Shown here: piece by piece, positions 1-8,126 of the stretch
Layout: each line of letters begins with the position of its first letter
How positions within the stretch are numbered: the stretch's first letter is position 1
Source: Thermocoleostomius sinensis A174
GTDB lineage: Bacteria > Cyanobacteriota > Cyanobacteriia > Elainellales > Elainellaceae
Assembly (NCBI RefSeq): GCF_026802175.1
Contig: NZ_CP113797.1
Span: forward strand, 783,026-847,025
Direction: 5' to 3'
Length of the DNA stretch: 64,000 bases
Program-made: the position numbers and the translations under genes
Notes under the pieces: generated by a model
What the model was told of the DNA's origin: nothing
Databases searched by the model: none
Seen by the model: the letters and a program-made list of their open reading frames with translations, nothing else

Positions 1-622
1 GATTGCCAGCGAGCGACCCCAGATAGACGTACATGATCGTGCCAGGAATCATACCCACACAGCCCAATATGTAATCTCGTAATGAGACTTGGGTGAGACC
101 AAAGGCATAGTTAAGCAAATTAAAGGGAAATATAGGAGAAAGACGAGTTAATAGGACAACCTTGAACCCATCGCGGCCAACTGCCTCGTCGATCGCCCGA
201 AATTTGTCATGGTTGGCAATGCGTCGAGCTACCCACTCGCGCGCCAAATAGCGTCCCACCCAAAATGCCAGCGTGGCGCCCAGTGTAGCCCCAACGAAAA
301 CATACACCGAGCCTTGGATGACGCCAAACACGACTCCGGCTCCTAGGGTCAAGATAGAACCCGGCAAAAACGCCACTGTCGCAATGATATAAATCGCGAT
401 AAAGGCGATCGCACCAACCCACCCCAACTCATCAATCCACTGCAAGCTGTCGCGCAGCCAGTCTTGAGGATTGAAGCCATTATTCATGACAGGTTGGGAC
501 CATACTGGAGTTGGGGTCAGCAGCAGCGCAATCGTCGCCAACCCCACGATCGCCATCAAGCGGGTTGATTGGGGCGACTTCAGCCACAAGGTGAGGTGTT
601 TGACAATGAAGGCAACCATCAT
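1..622 (-). CDS. TVP38/TMEM64 (DedA-like, VTT domain) membrane protein, 3' end outside window
   Basis: The frame is open from an ATG at 622 to the window edge (about 207 codons), so the C-terminus is missing. The start is a tandem ATG ATG (622 and 619) with AGGA just upstream; a shorter start at 487 would lose the first hydrophobic segment. An N-terminal signal-anchor-like stretch (LMAIVGLATIALLL) precedes a second hydrophobic helix with the FLPGS motif. The part LLTRLSPIFPFNLLNYAFG is diagnostic of the TVP38/VTT fold, and the basic stretch between helices (residues about 110-130) is typical. Family members are polytopic inner-membrane proteins, some of them lipid scramblases; the substrate here is unknown. 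Family call is firm, function is not. Confidence 0.85.
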   Translation of the reverse strand, partial: MMVAFIVKHLTLWLKSPQSTRLMAIVGLATIALLLTPTPVWSQPVMNNGFNPQDWLRDSLQWIDELGWVGAIAFIAIYIIATVAFLPGSILTLGAGVVFGVIQGSVYVFVGATLGATLAFWVGRYLAREWVARRIANHDKFRAIDEAVGRDGFKVVLLTRLSPIFPFNLLNYAFGLTQVSLRDYILGCVGMIPGTIMYVYLGSLAGN

Positions 623-775
623 TCCTAGATTCCTTGCTGCAAGAATGCCACTTGTTCAACCTCAATCGAACGGCTGATTGAGCTAGCATTCTGCCTCTAC
701 TGTAGCGGGAATTGTCGGTGCGATCGTGATGAGGGTCTGAAGGAAATCTGAGGGTTGGCTGAGCAAGCGATCGAA

Positions 776-871
776 GGTTGGGAGGTTTAGGGTTGGGAGG
801 TTTAGGGGACAGAATTCTCTGAACATCATGGACATCCGTCAATTAGTCACTAACACAATTAGTCACTAACA
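776..871. repeat. Two adjacent short tandem duplications
   Basis: A 15-bp unit (GGTTGGGAGGTTTAG) occurs twice head-to-tail at 776-790 and 791-805. A 16-bp unit (CAATTAGTCACTAACA) occurs twice at 840-855 and 856-871. The second duplication ends 12 bp from the endonuclease III stop codon. They resemble slipped-strand expansions of the STRR kind common in cyanobacteria. No gene lies in 623-883. Confidence 0.8.
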
Positions 872-883
872 ATGCAAGATCTT

Positions 884-1603
884 TCAACTTCTGCGCCGAT
901 CGATCATTCGTCGTTGCCCATGTGGACAGAGATCGAGAACAGGGCAGCGATCGCAAGCAGGGTTTTTGTAATAGCAGCATTTCTGCCCGTGCATCATCAT
1001 CACTTCGTGGTTGTCGTATACCTGTTGGGCAGTCCATTCAGCAGGCAGTTGGGCTTCTAGAATGGCATGAGCTGGACCAACACTGATGGTTCCAGCAATT
1101 AGCCCAAGTCGAACTGCAACACGGTGATGATGGCTGTCTACTGCTAAAGCCCGTCTTCGCAATCGACTAAAGGACAGGACAGCAGCACTGGTTTTAGGGC
1201 CCACACCCGGTAACGACTCTAACCAAGCTCTGGCTTCTGCAACAGGCATCTCGCTCAGAAAACTCAGCGATTCATCGTCACATTGTTCGTGAATTCGCTG
1301 TAGGACGTGTTGAAGACGAGGCGCTTTTTGTTCTGCCCACGTACACGGCGCGATCGCCTGCTCAATCATTTCAGTGGGTGCTGTCCGGACTGCTTCCCAA
1401 GTGGGAAACTGGTGAACTAATTGTTGAAAAGCCCGATGCGAGTCTGCATTTTTTGTGCGATGAGACAATAATGCCGCAATAAGTTCACTGAGCGGATCAA
1501 GATCGCTGAAATAGGGAATTGGACAGCCATAAAGGGCACACAGGCGATCGTGAATCAAAATGGCCTTGTGCTGAAGTTCTGGGTCGGGGGGCTGAAACAA
1601 CAA
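884..1603 (-). CDS. nth: Endonuclease III-type DNA glycosylase/AP lyase
   Basis: The 239-residue protein has the helix-hairpin-helix LPGVGPKTSAAVL (about residue 130) with the lyase lysine, the catalytic aspartate in VDSHHHRVAVRLG, and a C-terminal [4Fe-4S] ligand set Cys-x6-Cys-x2-Cys-x5-Cys. It should excise oxidised pyrimidines in base-excision repair. The loop after the first helices reads LLSHRTKNADSH instead of the LLSAQATD seen in classical Nth, so it may belong to a divergent cyanobacterial HhH-GPD subgroup (sometimes annotated HesB-like) with altered substrate choice. It stands alone, 344 bp from the ctpB 3' end. Superfamily is certain, exact specificity is not. Confidence 0.85.
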   Translation of the reverse strand: MLFQPPDPELQHKAILIHDRLCALYGCPIPYFSDLDPLSELIAALLSHRTKNADSHRAFQQLVHQFPTWEAVRTAPTEMIEQAIAPCTWAEQKAPRLQHVLQRIHEQCDDESLSFLSEMPVAEARAWLESLPGVGPKTSAAVLSFSRLRRRALAVDSHHHRVAVRLGLIAGTISVGPAHAILEAQLPAEWTAQQVYDNHEVMMMHGQKCCYYKNPACDRCPVLDLCPHGQRRMIDRRRS

Positions 1604-1724
1604 GCGCTGACAAATTGTGATTCGCTGTTCCTAATTTAGCAGCGTTTCCTCCTTTGGAAAAACATCCTGTTAGGGCGAGAGATTGCCTGATGCCCAAACT
1701 TCAATGCCATCATCCGCCCCAACA

Positions 1725-1773
1725 ACTATCCGAAGCTTAAGACGATAGGTAGCGATCTTAAGCTTCAGATAGT
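1725..1773. terminator. Long stem-loop between ctpB and nth
   Basis: Arms at 1725-1742 and 1756-1773 pair over 18 bp with one mismatch (C1731 opposite A1767), closing a 13-nt loop. No T-run follows on either strand. It lies past the 3' end of ctpB and upstream of nth, both leftward, so it could end ctpB transcription or stabilise its 3' end. A mobile palindrome is also possible. Confidence 0.6.
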
Positions 1774-1866
1774 GAGTCAACAGGAACCAACGCTAGTCTA
1801 ATCCGTCTAATTTAAGGGCTATACCAATTAAATCGTGACGGCAACAGATGAGACCCCTCCCAAACT

Positions 1867-1897
1867 CCCCTTACGAAGGGAAGGTGCCGCAAGCGGC
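1867..1897. repeat. Twin-hairpin intergenic repeat element
   Basis: Two small hairpins lie side by side: CCCTT-acg-AAGGG (1868-1880) and GCCGC-aa-GCGGC (1886-1897), in a C/G-rich context ('aggtgccgcaagcggcggg'). This layout matches an intergenic repeat style familiar from many filamentous cyanobacteria. With the stem-loop at 1725-1773 it accounts for most of the 344-bp gap 1604-1947; I see no gene there. Confidence 0.5.
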
Positions 1898-1947
1898 GGG
1901 GCGATCTGGCGTAAACGCTATATAGATCAGCACTATTTAGATCAGTA

Positions 1948-3291
1948 CTAGTTTTGCCGAGAAGGAGATTCTTGTTCGGCAAGCTGCACAAATGGATTGG
2001 TGGGAGGCACAATCTGACGAGCGATTGCAGGTTGTAGAGCACTGACCGCCTCTTGATAATAGGGGTCATCTGGCGTACCAATTAAGCTCCGATCGGCCGA
2101 TAGCGTTTGCCGCTGCTGGTTGGTTAAATTGACTTGAATATCAGGTGCAATGCCACGATGACTAATATCAGTGCCCCGAGGGGTGTAGTAATGGGCCACC
2201 GTCACTGCCAGTCCCGAGCCGTCCGATAAAGAATGCACAGATTGCACTAACGCTTTACCGAAGGTGCGGTTGCCCACCACGATCGCCCGCTGATTATCCA
2301 TCAACGCTCCGGTCAAAATTTCACTAGAGCTAGCCGAATGACCGTCCACTAAAACCGCCAAGGGCAATTCAGTTAATGCGGTGTGGTTCGCCGTAATTTC
2401 GTGACTGTTGCCGCTGCGGTTAACCGTTCGCACAATAGCTCCTTCTTCCAGCCACATGCGCGAAATATCGATACTGGCTTGCAACAGTCCGCCCGGATTG
2501 CCACGTAGATCTAGCACAAAGCCATCTGCTCCTTGATCGAGGAGGGTCTGAATCGCTTGCCGCATCTGTTCAGGAGCATGACTACTGAACTCGGTTAAAC
2601 GAATGTAGCCAATTTCGTGGGTGCTTTCGGCTCGCAGCGAGTACGAAACATTGGGCACTTCAATGCGTGCTCGGGTAAGCGGTAATGTCACCGCTCCTCT
2701 CCCATCTCGATCGACCCGCAGCGTAATTGGCGTTCCCGCTTCACCTTGAATTAGGCGAGACGCCTCTTCAACTGTCATGCCTCGCGTAATTCTGCCGTCA
2801 ATGGCCACAATGCGATCGCCTGGTTGAATTCCGGCCTGACTAGCGGGTGAGTTGGCGATTGGCTCAACGACCACTAAGGTTTGGGTTGCTTCATCCCGTT
2901 TGAGGCGAATCCCAATCCCTGAAAGCTCACCACTGGTTTGATTGGTAAGGGCTTGAAACTGCTTTGGGTCAAGAAATCGAGTGTATGGATCTTCTAATTG
3001 TTCCAAGGCTTGGCGGAGGGCTGTGTAGGCGTGCTCCATTGAACTGTAGTCTTGGCTCAAAAGCTCCTGACGAACCGTCATCCAATTGACTTGGTTAAAG
3101 CTGGAATCAACATATTCGCGATAAACAATTTGCCAAGCCTCATCTAGAATCGCTTTCGGACTGTTGTGAAATGTTGCCTGTGCTGTAGAACCAAGGGACG
3201 ACCCTAAAAACGACAAAGTGGCGGTTGCGGCAATGGCTCCGCTGTACAGAAGTCTGCGCAGCAGAGGGGAGAGGGAGACCGTTCGATTCAT
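1948..3291 (-). CDS. ctpB: C-terminal processing peptidase (S41, CtpA/CtpB family)
   Basis: The 447-residue protein starts with a signal peptide (hydrophobic about 16-33). It then has an N-terminal helical domain, a PDZ domain (about 115-205, with SGIGIRL and IQPGDRIVAIDG) and the S41 catalytic core. The Ser-Lys dyad is visible as Ser321 in GHSASSSE and Lys346 in TFGKALVQ. The family cleaves C-terminal tails of secreted or thylakoid-lumen proteins; CtpA matures PSII D1 in cyanobacteria, while paralogues CtpB and CtpC have other roles. Which paralogue this is cannot be settled here, so the symbol is tentative. It is a single gene read leftward. Confidence 0.87.
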   Translation of the reverse strand: MNRTVSLSPLLRRLLYSGAIAATATLSFLGSSLGSTAQATFHNSPKAILDEAWQIVYREYVDSSFNQVNWMTVRQELLSQDYSSMEHAYTALRQALEQLEDPYTRFLDPKQFQALTNQTSGELSGIGIRLKRDEATQTLVVVEPIANSPASQAGIQPGDRIVAIDGRITRGMTVEEASRLIQGEAGTPITLRVDRDGRGAVTLPLTRARIEVPNVSYSLRAESTHEIGYIRLTEFSSHAPEQMRQAIQTLLDQGADGFVLDLRGNPGGLLQASIDISRMWLEEGAIVRTVNRSGNSHEITANHTALTELPLAVLVDGHSASSSEILTGALMDNQRAIVVGNRTFGKALVQSVHSLSDGSGLAVTVAHYYTPRGTDISHRGIAPDIQVNLTNQQRQTLSADRSLIGTPDDPYYQEAVSALQPAIARQIVPPTNPFVQLAEQESPSRQN

Positions 3292-3697
3292 AGTTAGCAG
3301 TAACCCAGGGACTTAAGTGGAAGATCTAGAAAACGGGATCGAGCGATAGGCGAAACTGCGACTTTTTGCATCGCCGCTCAAGCACAGCAAGAAGCGTGTG
3401 GGCGACTCAACTGTAGCCCGATTCACAGGGAAGCACCGCTGATGGAAAGGATCAAGGGAAAAATCAGTGAGGAGATTTTAGAGGTATGCGCAAAGCTGCT
3501 ACCAGACGGAAGCTAGGCTATCCCGTAGGAAAGTAGCTGTTGTGCATTCCCCGTTTTAGCGTAATCAAGGAATAGAACTCGATTTCTTAGACAAATCTCC
3601 AGATTGCCAAGGTGGAGTAGTGGTGAACCGGGTTTAGAGGCTGCATCCCCTAACCGCTGTTCATATTATTCCCAATCCTATTGAGATCCCGGAATAG

Positions 3698-3994
3698 ACT
3701 GAAAGCATACTTTACACTCTTGCCCAAACGCTGCTTGATTCTTCAATAAAGACTCCGTATAAATACGATTCCTACACAACAGATTCCGGTACGAACCACG
3801 ATCGCTTCAGCAAGATCAAGGCCACAGAACTTACTTTTGACGAAGATGTTACGTTTGCTTTACAAACCCATTCCAAAGATCTAGGAAACGTGTTGGGGGC
3901 AACACTAAATCTTCATCTTTTTCTGGGAGGATCTAGGATGAACGATACTGCTTGGATGGCACCGTCGATCGCTGCACTTGCGACCGATCGTTGA
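3698..3994 (+). pseudogene. Start-less 98-codon open frame, possible gene remnant
   Basis: After a TAG at 3695-3697 the frame runs 98 sense codons to a TGA at 3992-3994. It has protein-like content, with stretches such as ILYTLAQTLLDSS and ATELTFDEDVTFALQTHS. The same frame reads plausibly on the other side of the TAG (HIIPNPIEIPE), back to another stop. The only ATGs are near the end (3938 and 3956). No GTG or TTG gives a sensible early start. It may be a decayed gene or a chance frame; I recognise no family. Its last codons overlap the extended ppk1 frame. Confidence 0.35.
3938..3994 (+). CDS. Possible 18-residue leader peptide upstream of ppk1
   Basis: An ATG at 3938 is preceded by GGGAGG (3925-3930) at a 7-base spacing, a better ribosome binding site than any at the ppk1 start. 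It opens the 18-codon frame MNDTAWMAPSIAALATDR, ending 43 bp before the ppk1 ATG at 4038. It is also the tail of the longer start-less frame. It could be an upstream leader that tunes ppk1 translation, or the surviving initiation site of a broken gene. No direct evidence that it is translated. Confidence 0.35.
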   Translation: MNDTAWMAPSIAALATDR

Positions 3995-4037
3995 GGTCAA
4001 GCTAGCAGGTGAGCGAATCAGACTAGACAACAGCACC

Positions 4038-6197
4038 ATGCCGGATGTGAAGAAACAATCCCCCACCATTGACTTAACGAGCAGAGAATATTACGTCAAT
4101 CGCGAACTGAGTTGGCTAGATTTCAACTACCGAGTTTTGCATGAGGCGTTTGATGAGCGTACGCTGTTACTAGAGCGGCTGAAGTTTTTAGCGATTTTTA
4201 GCTCTAACTTGGATGAGTTCTTCATGATCCGGGTGGCGATTCTAAAAGATCAAATCGATGCTTTAGAAGTCAAGCTTGCCCCCGATCGGCTTTCTCCACA
4301 GGAACAAATGACGGCGATTGTGGAGCGATTAAGTCCCCTGATTGCCCAACAACATCAGCACTTTGAACAAGAACTGCGCCCTAAGCTCAAAACTGTGGGG
4401 GTGCATCTATTAAGTTACAGTGATCTCAACAAGGAACAGCGCACCTATCTGCAAACTTTCTTTCAGAAGCGAATTTTTCCAGTTTTAACGCCACTGGGAG
4501 TCGATCCAGGGCGACCGTTTCCGCTGATGTCCAATCTCAGCCTCAATTTAGCTGTAGCGCTGAAGCGACCTCGGACGGGTCAAACCCTGTTTGCTCGGGT
4601 AAAAATTCCCAATCTGCTACCTCGCTTTATCGCTCTGCCACCAGACCTATACCCTCAAGGACAGGCGATCGTCTGGATGGGTGTCCCTCTAGAGCAAATT
4701 GTGGCGCATAATCTTTCGTCGCTATTTCGGGGCATGGAGATTTTAGAATCCAGTGTGTTTCGAGTCACCCGCGATGCCGACTTTCCAGCCCAAGAAGATG
4801 GCGCCGACGATCTACTGGTGGCGATCTCTCAAGAACTACCGAAACGACGCTTTAAAGGGGATGCCGTGCGGTTGGAAATTCAGGCGTCGGCATCCGAATT
4901 TGTGCGCGAGAAGCTGGTAGAAGGGTTAAAGCTGAGCGAGCAAGATGTTTACAACATTGATGGCTTATTGAACCTGAAAGATTTGTTTTTCTTCGGATCG
5001 ATGCCCCTACCTGACCTGAAAGACCCACCGTGGACTCCGGTGGTGCCGCCGCGCTTTCAACGGGCCGTAGAAGCAGAAAAAGTCAGTAGCTTACTGGATA
5101 CCAGCGATGTGGAAGATTGCTTTTCCATCATTCGACAGGGCGACATCTTGGTACACCATCCCTACGAGTCGTTCACGGATTCAGTGCAATTTTTCATTCG
5201 CCAAGCTGCCGATGATCCGAACGTGCAAGCTATTAAAATGACGCTGTACCGCACCTCTGGAGATTCACCGATTATTCAAGCTCTGATTCGAGCGGCTGAA
5301 AACGAGAAGCAAGTGGTGGCGTTGGTAGAAATCAAGGCGCGGTTTGACGAAGAGAGCAATATTCAATGGGCCCAAAAGCTGGAAGAGGCAGGAGTTCACG
5401 TAGTTTATGGCTTCGTGGGGCTGAAAACTCATACCAAAATTGTGTTAGTGGTACGGCAAGAAGGCGAAGACCTACGGCGCTATGTTCATGTCGGAACAGG
5501 CAATTACAATCCTAAAACTGCCAAGCTTTACACCGATTTGGGGCTGTTTAGTTGCCGTGACGAGTTGGGAGCCGATCTCACTCAGTTATTTAATTTTCTG
5601 ACGGGCTATGCCGAAGAACATGCTTATCATAAGCTGTTGGTTTCACCAATCAGTATGCGCGATCGCATGATTGAGATGATTCAGCAAGAGGTAAAGCACG
5701 TTCAGCAGGGCAAGCCGGGACATTTGATTGCCAAAATGAATTCCTTGGTCGATCCACAAATCATTACTACTCTGTATGAAGCGTCACAAGCGGGCGTAAA
5801 AATTGATTTAATTGTGCGAGGTATTTGCTGTTTAAGAGCAGGTGTAAAGGGGGTTAGCGACAATATTCGTGTGATTAGTATCATTGGTCGCTATCTTGAA
5901 CACTCGCGGATTTTCTATTTCTACAACGATGGTGACGAAAGGGTGTACATTGGGAGCGCTGATTGGATGCCGCGCAATCTCGATCGCCGGGTGGAGGCTG
6001 TGACGCCCATCGAAGATCCCGAACTCGCTAAACAATTGAAGGATTTGTTGGACCTGATGCTGAGCGATAATCGCCAAGCTTGGGAACTGCAAGCAGATGG
6101 AACCTATGTACAGCGGCAACCTGGCAAGGATGAACCCGAACGCAGTACCCACAACTTACTGATGGAACAAGCCGCCCGATCGGCAGCAATACTTTGA
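4038..6197 (+). CDS. ppk1: Polyphosphate kinase 1
   Basis: About 719 residues from the ATG at 4038; the family N-terminal motif YYVNRELSWLDFNYRVL begins about 18 residues in. The frame stays open to a TTG at 3978, but that start adds residues outside the family pattern. The catalytic domains carry the phosphohistidine site in GLKTHTK, the Mg-binding region MTLYRTSGDSPII and HVGTGNYNPKTAKLYTD, and the second histidine-domain signature SADWMPRNLDRRVE. The enzyme reversibly transfers ATP gamma-phosphate to polyphosphate at the inner membrane or polyphosphate granules. No ppx lies beside it. No strong ribosome binding site precedes ATG 4038, which makes the leader frame just upstream of interest. 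Confidence 0.95.
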   Translation: MPDVKKQSPTIDLTSREYYVNRELSWLDFNYRVLHEAFDERTLLLERLKFLAIFSSNLDEFFMIRVAILKDQIDALEVKLAPDRLSPQEQMTAIVERLSPLIAQQHQHFEQELRPKLKTVGVHLLSYSDLNKEQRTYLQTFFQKRIFPVLTPLGVDPGRPFPLMSNLSLNLAVALKRPRTGQTLFARVKIPNLLPRFIALPPDLYPQGQAIVWMGVPLEQIVAHNLSSLFRGMEILESSVFRVTRDADFPAQEDGADDLLVAISQELPKRRFKGDAVRLEIQASASEFVREKLVEGLKLSEQDVYNIDGLLNLKDLFFFGSMPLPDLKDPPWTPVVPPRFQRAVEAEKVSSLLDTSDVEDCFSIIRQGDILVHHPYESFTDSVQFFIRQAADDPNVQAIKMTLYRTSGDSPIIQALIRAAENEKQVVALVEIKARFDEESNIQWAQKLEEAGVHVVYGFVGLKTHTKIVLVVRQEGEDLRRYVHVGTGNYNPKTAKLYTDLGLFSCRDELGADLTQLFNFLTGYAEEHAYHKLLVSPISMRDRMIEMIQQEVKHVQQGKPGHLIAKMNSLVDPQIITTLYEASQAGVKIDLIVRGICCLRAGVKGVSDNIRVISIIGRYLEHSRIFYFYNDGDERVYIGSADWMPRNLDRRVEAVTPIEDPELAKQLKDLLDLMLSDNRQAWELQADGTYVQRQPGKDEPERSTHNLLMEQAARSAAIL

Positions 6198-6228
6198 AAG
6201 GCTAATGTGAGCTTTAAATGTAGGCTTG

Positions 6229-7113
6229 TTAGTTCTTTAATCCGGTTGCAGCCATGCCACGTAGAAACTGTCGCTGGCTGACCAAAAACAGCAGCACAAC
6301 GGGAATGGTGGCGATGATAACGGCAGCCATCAACACGGCCCAGCGGTTAGTGAATTGCTCTTGAAATTCTGCTAGGGCCAACTGTACAGTTCGCAGTTCT
6401 GGACGGGTAGTGAAAACGAGCGGCTTGAACAAATCGTTCCATTCACCAATGAAGGCAAACAGAAATAGCGTTACCAAGGCCGGACGGGCCAACGGTAATA
6501 CAATTCGCCACAGGATTTGAACACGATTGGCTCCGTCTAGAGCCGCAGCTTCCTCTAACTCAACGGGAATGGTTTGAAAATACTGCCGCATCAGAAAGAT
6601 GCCAAATCCGTTAGCGGCAGTGGGCAAAATTAGGGCCCAGTAGGTGTTAATTAAATGCCCCCATTTTAGAACAAGAAAAATGGGAATTACTAGAATTTGA
6701 AACGGAATCACCAGCGTCGCCAAAACAATCAGCAAAATGGCTTGTCGCCCTCGAAATGACAGTCGGGCTAAAGCATAGCCGGCCAGTGCCGAGGTGATAA
6801 TTTGAAATGCTGTCACCGCTAACGCCACGATTGTTGAGTTGGCAAACGCCAGCAAAAAATTTCCTTGCCGCCAGGCTTCTTGATAATTGGCCAATGTCCA
6901 ACCTGTGTTCATGGCTCCGATATTTGAAAGCACGTCAGCCGGGGTCAGCGACGCTCGCAGCACCACCGCCAAGGGATATAGCACGAGTATTGCCCCCAGA
7001 GCCAGCAGGATGAAGACTAGCCAAGTGCTGGCTTGCCTCATAACGGATGAAGGCTGCAAAGTAGTGGAATGAGTAACGTCTGTGAGCAGGCGATCGGTTT
7101 CACTGGAAGTCAT
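6229..7113 (-). CDS. Carbohydrate ABC transporter permease (MalG type)
   Basis: About 294 residues from the ATG at 7113; an in-frame TTG at 7137 is an alternative. Six hydrophobic segments are visible, the first at about residues 30-50. The EAA loop reads EEAAALDGANRVQILWRIVLP, the contact site for the ATPase. The IPFQILVIPIFLVLKW segment is typical of sugar-uptake (CUT1) permeases of the MalG/UgpE group. No MalF-type partner, binding protein or ATPase lies nearby, so it must work with subunits encoded elsewhere. It converges on ppk1, with 31 bp between stops. Substrate unknown. Confidence 0.88.
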   Translation of the reverse strand: MTSSETDRLLTDVTHSTTLQPSSVMRQASTWLVFILLALGAILVLYPLAVVLRASLTPADVLSNIGAMNTGWTLANYQEAWRQGNFLLAFANSTIVALAVTAFQIITSALAGYALARLSFRGRQAILLIVLATLVIPFQILVIPIFLVLKWGHLINTYWALILPTAANGFGIFLMRQYFQTIPVELEEAAALDGANRVQILWRIVLPLARPALVTLFLFAFIGEWNDLFKPLVFTTRPELRTVQLALAEFQEQFTNRWAVLMAAVIIATIPVVLLFLVSQRQFLRGMAATGLKN

Positions 7114-7385
7114 CGCTGTCTTATAGCCTTCAACCAATAGAAAGTAAACTCATCATAGAATTAAATCTATGTATTGTGTTTCATTGATAAATCAGGAGAG
7201 CGGAACGAATCGTCTATAGTAGACAAAGTTCCAATTTATTTCCTGGGTCTTATTGTAAATTCCCACCCCCTCCCGGTAGGGTGAGATCTGAACAGATTTT
7301 TGGCTATCGTAACCAGGAAATTGACCTTAGTTGTGAGGTCAGACAAACATTAGCTAGTTGTAGCAATGAGGAGACAACGGAAATT

Positions 7386-8081
7386 ATGCAGCAGCTTGAC
7401 ATCAGCCCAGAGATTGATTTTCACAGCGAAGCATACAAAGATGCCTACAGCCGCATCAACGCGATCGTCATTGAGGGCGAGCAAGAAGCATTTGCAAACT
7501 ACAATCGACTGGCTGAACTGCTGCCAGACTCGAAAGAACAATTAATCAGCTTGGCGAAGATGGAGAGTCGCCACAAGAAAGGGTTCCAAGCTTGTGGCAA
7601 AAACCTGCAAGTGACCGCCGATATGGACTTTGCTCAAAAATTCTTTGCTGATTTGCACCGCAACTTTCAGGAAGCCGCTGCCGAAGGTCGGGTTGTCACC
7701 TGTCTATTGATTCAATCACTGATTATTGAGTGCTTTGCCATTTCGGCGTACAACATTTATATTCCTGTAGCAGATGACTTCGCTCGCAAAATCACTGAAG
7801 GCGTGGTGAAAGACGAATACATGCACCTCAACTTTGGGGAAGAGTGGTTAAAGGCGAATTTTGAGGCTTCCAAAGCAGAACTGGAGGAAGCTAACAAGCA
7901 AAATCTACCCCTGGTTTGGCGGATGCTGAATGATGTGGCCGCAGATGCAGAAGTGTTAGGCATGGAAAAAGAAGCGTTAGTGGAAGATTTCATGATTAGC
8001 TACGGCGAGGCGCTTAGCAATATTGGCTTTACCACCCGTGACATTATGCGGATGTCTGCTTACGGACTATCGGCTGCCTAG
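7386..8081 (+). CDS. ado: Aldehyde-deformylating oxygenase (cyanobacterial alkane synthase)
   Basis: Starting at the ATG 7386, behind a GAGGAGA ribosome binding site, the protein has 231 residues, the usual family length. A longer frame back to 7281 adds 35 residues that do not look conserved. All six di-iron ligands fall at the textbook positions: Glu32, Glu60, His63, Glu115, Glu144 and His147. The enzyme converts fatty aldehydes to alkanes plus formate, using ferredoxin as reductant, to make C15/C17 hydrocarbons in membranes. The acyl-ACP reductase gene (aar), often directly downstream, is absent: the next gene is a convergent mannosidase. Confidence 0.96.
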   Translation: MQQLDISPEIDFHSEAYKDAYSRINAIVIEGEQEAFANYNRLAELLPDSKEQLISLAKMESRHKKGFQACGKNLQVTADMDFAQKFFADLHRNFQEAAAEGRVVTCLLIQSLIIECFAISAYNIYIPVADDFARKITEGVVKDEYMHLNFGEEWLKANFEASKAELEEANKQNLPLVWRMLNDVAADAEVLGMEKEALVEDFMISYGEALSNIGFTTRDIMRMSAYGLSAA

Positions 8082-8098
8082 ACCAACTTGGTAGAGAA

Positions 8099-8115
8099 GG
8101 TGGGCAGTGCCCACC
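8099..8115. terminator. GC-rich hairpin after ado
   Basis: GGTGGGC (8099-8105) and GCCCACC (8109-8115) form a 7-bp stem with an AGT loop, 18 bp past the ado stop and 12 bp before the end of the convergent mannosidase. The 'ggtgggcagtgcccaccctac' form is a frequent cyanobacterial intergenic repeat. It lacks a T-run, so its role as a terminator is inferred from position. Confidence 0.5.
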
Positions 8116-8126
8116 CTACAGCAGCA

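Larger units (their letters stand above)
3292..4037. other. Gap between ctpB and ppk1 with a start-less open frame
   Basis: This divergent spacer should hold the promoters of ctpB (leftward) and ppk1 (rightward). The first 400 bp show no gene or RNA motif that I recognise. The right part carries a continuous open frame from 3698 to 3994, described separately. No tRNA, riboswitch or insertion-sequence end was seen. Confidence 0.5.

Noticed and set aside
480-842. 120-residue leftward frame near the TVP38 gene start
   Set aside because: It lies in another frame over the real N-terminus and repeat DNA; composition is not protein-like.
3292-3697. Possible small RNA (6S, RNase P RNA, Yfr type) in the ctpB-ppk1 gap
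   Set aside because: None of the motifs I know for these RNAs was found by eye.
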